A DNA stretch of 64,000 nucleotides from Aquirufa nivalisilvae. GTDB lineage: Bacteria > Bacteroidota > Bacteroidia > Cytophagales > Spirosomataceae. Each line of letters starts with the position of its first letter. The stretch's first letter is position 1. Made by a program: the position numbers and the translations under genes. Positions 61,375-64,000 of this stretch are shown in pieces. The notes beneath the pieces were generated by a model, which made no database searches, was not told the origin of the DNA, and saw only the letters and a program-made list of their open reading frames with translations. The DNA is taken from positions 248,001-312,000 of the forward strand of contig NZ_SEWX01000005.1 in NCBI RefSeq assembly GCF_004307455.1. Reading direction: 5' to 3'.

Positions 61375-64000
61375 GTGCATAAACATTTTGCATCTCGTGT
61401 TCTGATTACAAGCATGGCATTTTTGCTACTTATTGGAGTAGTAGAAGGTACTCCTGCTTTTAGGAACACGTTTTTAGAGGAGGATTCTACGCTAGAAAAA
61501 AGTGGAAAAAGACCAAGGTTTAGTCTCAAATCACCTGCTCCATTTAGTATATATCAACAAAGTCCGAAATCTCCTTTTTCCATCTATTCTATTAAAGGTG
61601 CCAAAAGTGCTTTATCATTTCAAGACCAAAATCAATTAGTTCAATCCCAGCAATTGGGTAATATAGCAGTTCAGCCTGTTAGGCCTTTTTCTTTTCAAGA
61701 ATATGCGCGAGAACAAGACCGACAGGTTAATCGAAGTTTTTGGAATGCCTATTCTAAGAGTTTAGATGGCAGTAGTTCTTTGCAATCTCGTGGACTTTTC
61801 CCCAAGATCGAATTACCTCCTGCTATTGACCGAATTTTTGGGGGTAATGAAGTTTACTTTAAACCCAATGGAAGTTTGTTGCTTGACATTGGATACATGG
61901 GCCAATTTGTAGATAATCCAGCCATTCCAGTTCAATTACGGTATGTAGGAAACTTGTTTTTTAATGAGCAAGCTCAGATTAACTTTCAAGGAAAGATTGG
62001 CGAGAAGTTGAATTTGAATACCAATTTTGATACGAAAGCTAGTTTCAACTTTCAAAACCAATTAAAACTAAACTGGAAAACCCAGGAAGAAGATATTTTA
62101 CAAAATATTGAATTAGGAAATACTTCTTGGACACTGAATTCGCAATTGATACCTGGTGTCCAAAATTTATTTGGTTTAAAGACCTTAATGAGGTTTGGAA
62201 ATTTAGATGTGACAGTTGTTGCAGCCCAGCAACGTTCCAAACAAGATTGTATTACCTTAAAAGGTGGAGCACAAGGTAAATCATTTGAAATACGAGCGGA
62301 TCAATATGACGAAAATCGACATTTTTTCTTGTCGAGCTATTTTAGAAATCAGTACGAACAGGCATTGAAGAATGTGCCCATGCTTTCCTCCGGTATTACC
62401 ATTACCCGTGTTGAAGTGTATGTTACCAATAGAACGCAGAGTACAGAGACACTACGTAACCTTATTTCTCTCTCAGATTTAGGGGAATCGGCTCCATATA
62501 GTGCGAATAACCCTACCTTAAGCCCTATCATTCCCAACCAACCCGTAGATAATAAAAACAATGGGCTCTATGATAAATTGGTGAATGATTCTGAAATAAG
62601 GAAATCAGATCAAGCTTCTTACCGTTTGGAATCTACCTATAATTTACAAAGAGGTACGGATTTTGATATGTTAAAAGGCGCCAAGCGATTAAATGAACGA
62701 GAATTTAAGTTTCATCCTACTTTAGGTTATTTATCATTGGTTTCTCCTTTGAGAAATGATGAAGTTTTGGCAGTTGCCTATGAGTATACCTTGAATGGTA
62801 GAAAGTATAAAGTGGGTGAGTTAACCGAAGATTATCAGGCAAGAAGAGATGACGAAGTATTGGTATTAAAGATGCTTAAATCTTCTACTATCCGTAATAA
62901 TTTGTACCATCCAATGTGGGATTTAATGATGAAGAATATTTATTCATTGAATACCAATGGTTTAGCTAAGCAAAATTTCCAATTACGGATTGTTTATAAA
63001 GATGATGCGACGGGTATTGATAATTCCAATTTGATTGAAGGAGAGAAATTGAAAGACATCCCTTTAGTGAAGGTATTGGGCTTGGATAAATTAAATTTTG
63101 CAGGTGACCCTCAACCTGATGGTAACTTTGACTTTGTAGAAGACTTGACCATAGATGCAAAAAATGGAAGGATAATTTTCCCAGTATTAGAGCCTTTTGG
63201 AAGAGATCTAAAATCTCATTTTGGTCCTTCGGAGACTAATTTGGTTAATAAATATGTCTTTGATGAATTATACCGTAAAACGCAATCTGATGCTTTACAG
63301 TTAGCAGGTAAAAATAAATTTTTCTTGAAAGGATCTTTCCAATCGGGTATGGGCAGTGATATCATGTTGCCTTTTGGTGTGGAAGCTAAATCGGTGACTG
63401 TTTCAGCAGGTGGACAATTGTTGACTTCTGGTACAGATTTTATTGTGGAGGGAATGTCTGGGAGGGTTAAAATAATCAATGAGAGTATTTTTTCTTCTGG
63501 ACGAGAATTAAAGATTTGTTATGAGAAACCTGATTTATTTTCCAATCAAGTTCGAACATTATTGGGAACTCGTTTGGATTATAACTTAGGTGCGGATTTT
63601 CACTTGGGAGCTACGTTCCAAAATATGAGTGAAAGCCCTCCTGCATTTTTTCGTCGAGTTGCCATCGGAAATGAACCTGTAAATAATACCCTGATAGGTT
63701 TTGATGCTAGTTTATTTCGTAAATCGATGGCCCTTACCCGTGCTTTAGATGCTTTACCGATTGTATCTACTAAAGAAGCATCGGTCATTGATTTTCAAGG
63801 AGAAGTGGCCAAATTAATTCCCAATGTGAATGATCGCGTTCAAGGAAATGCTTTTATTGATGATTTTGAAGCGGCTCGGGTAGTTTATAATTTTTCTTCT
63901 CAACCAACCCTCTGGAAGCCAGCCTCAACACCAAAGGAATTTATCCTAGGCAATCCTAGAGACTTAAGCTCTAATTTCAAACGAGCTAAAATTTCTGCTT
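61375..64000 (+). CDS. sprA: Type IX secretion translocon / gliding motility protein SprA (5' part)
   Basis: The frame stays open from GTG 61375 to the right edge (875 codons of an expected 2300-2500). The start gives a signal-like segment (HKHFASRVLITSMAFLLLIG), then a linker and typical SprA sequence: QYDENRHFFLSSYFRNQYEQ, NLQRGTDFDMLKGAKRLNER, FKFHPTLGYLSLVSPLRNDE, DLYHPMWDLMM-like LYHPMWDLMMKNIYSL, and RVQGNAFIDDFEAARVVYNF near the right edge. SprA is the giant outer membrane barrel through which type IX substrates pass. GTG 61375 or ATG 61417 could be the start. It lies 29 nt behind ruvA. Confidence 0.95.
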   Translation, partial: MHKHFASRVLITSMAFLLLIGVVEGTPAFRNTFLEEDSTLEKSGKRPRFSLKSPAPFSIYQQSPKSPFSIYSIKGAKSALSFQDQNQLVQSQQLGNIAVQPVRPFSFQEYAREQDRQVNRSFWNAYSKSLDGSSSLQSRGLFPKIELPPAIDRIFGGNEVYFKPNGSLLLDIGYMGQFVDNPAIPVQLRYVGNLFFNEQAQINFQGKIGEKLNLNTNFDTKASFNFQNQLKLNWKTQEEDILQNIELGNTSWTLNSQLIPGVQNLFGLKTLMRFGNLDVTVVAAQQRSKQDCITLKGGAQGKSFEIRADQYDENRHFFLSSYFRNQYEQALKNVPMLSSGITITRVEVYVTNRTQSTETLRNLISLSDLGESAPYSANNPTLSPIIPNQPVDNKNNGLYDKLVNDSEIRKSDQASYRLESTYNLQRGTDFDMLKGAKRLNEREFKFHPTLGYLSLVSPLRNDEVLAVAYEYTLNGRKYKVGELTEDYQARRDDEVLVLKMLKSSTIRNNLYHPMWDLMMKNIYSLNTNGLAKQNFQLRIVYKDDATGIDNSNLIEGEKLKDIPLVKVLGLDKLNFAGDPQPDGNFDFVEDLTIDAKNGRIIFPVLEPFGRDLKSHFGPSETNLVNKYVFDELYRKTQSDALQLAGKNKFFLKGSFQSGMGSDIMLPFGVEAKSVTVSAGGQLLTSGTDFIVEGMSGRVKIINESIFSSGRELKICYEKPDLFSNQVRTLLGTRLDYNLGADFHLGATFQNMSESPPAFFRRVAIGNEPVNNTLIGFDASLFRKSMALTRALDALPIVSTKEASVIDFQGEVAKLIPNVNDRVQGNAFIDDFEAARVVYNFSSQPTLWKPASTPKEFILGNPRDLSSNFKRAKISA

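Noticed and set aside
1-64000. Defence island, prophage, toxin-antitoxin or biosynthetic cluster
   Set aside because: No integrase, transposase, restriction, CRISPR-Cas, toxin-like pair or NRPS/PKS motifs were seen; gene content is core throughout.

Overview
This is a low-GC stretch of a Bacteroidota chromosome, most likely from the order Cytophagales. Four things point there: repeated upstream elements of the Bacteroidota type (TTTG, about 19-23 nt, then TAnnTTTG), almost no Shine-Dalgarno signals, family markers (DUF3822, DUF4286, DUF5683, the Hc1-like histone, SprA), and the gene orders parA-parB-DUF5683-dapB-lepB and ruvA-sprA. The content is mostly core housekeeping and gene-dense. I see no prophage, integrase, insertion sequence, CRISPR array, rRNA or tRNA.

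Layout: 1-3.7 kb holds a tripartite efflux operon (HlyD adaptor, DHA2 pump, TolC-type channel) divergent from a MarR regulator. 3.7-9.4 kb has a RecD-like helicase, a pabB/aminotransferase-IV folate pair and alaS. 9.5-15.3 kb has a MerR regulator, dprA, pyrE, NUDIX, coaD, DUF3822 and an ABC-F ATPase. 15.5-18.6 kb has a Tat-type Gfo/Idh/MocA oxidoreductase and a GapN-like dehydrogenase. 18.7-24.3 kb is a tight minus-strand run queA-ispD-RND-MFS-small protein. 24.4-30.5 kb has photolyase, a DUF3108 protein, recA, dnaA and a lipid kinase. 30.5-36.7 kb has a MaoC hydratase, a small histone-like gene, an alpha-oxoamine synthase, gamma-glutamyltransferase, a VIT-family transporter and a peptide transporter. 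36.9-41.9 kb is the parAB-dapB-lepB operon. 42-51 kb has rlmI-like, nuclease/PLC-fold, rpsT, radC, a 32-residue membrane protein, hisB, an unknown membrane protein, a DEAD-box helicase, a reduced methyltransferase-like gene, apaG and ung. 51-64 kb has DUF4286, a large FAD/FeS oxidoreductase, an orphan FtsX-type permease, mdh, a YkvA-family protein, tatA, gatA, a LysM transglycosylase, ruvA and the 5' part of sprA (type IX secretion translocon).

Convergent genes are handled in two ways: they overlap or nearly touch (six pairs), or they are separated by a perfect bidirectional hairpin in a gap of about 50 nt (five pairs). dnaA, recA and parAB within 14 kb suggest an origin-proximal location, but I see no DnaA-box cluster or parS.

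I did not find a clear new multi-gene system. The most unusual structures are a 15-nt tandem/inverted repeat array at 15324-15431, a small membrane-protein ORF whose 3' end is built into the radC terminator hairpin (45152-45267), a long structured leader on the DEAD-box helicase gene (47838-47961), an inverted repeat on the dnaA promoter, and a methyltransferase-like gene that seems to have lost its SAM-binding half.
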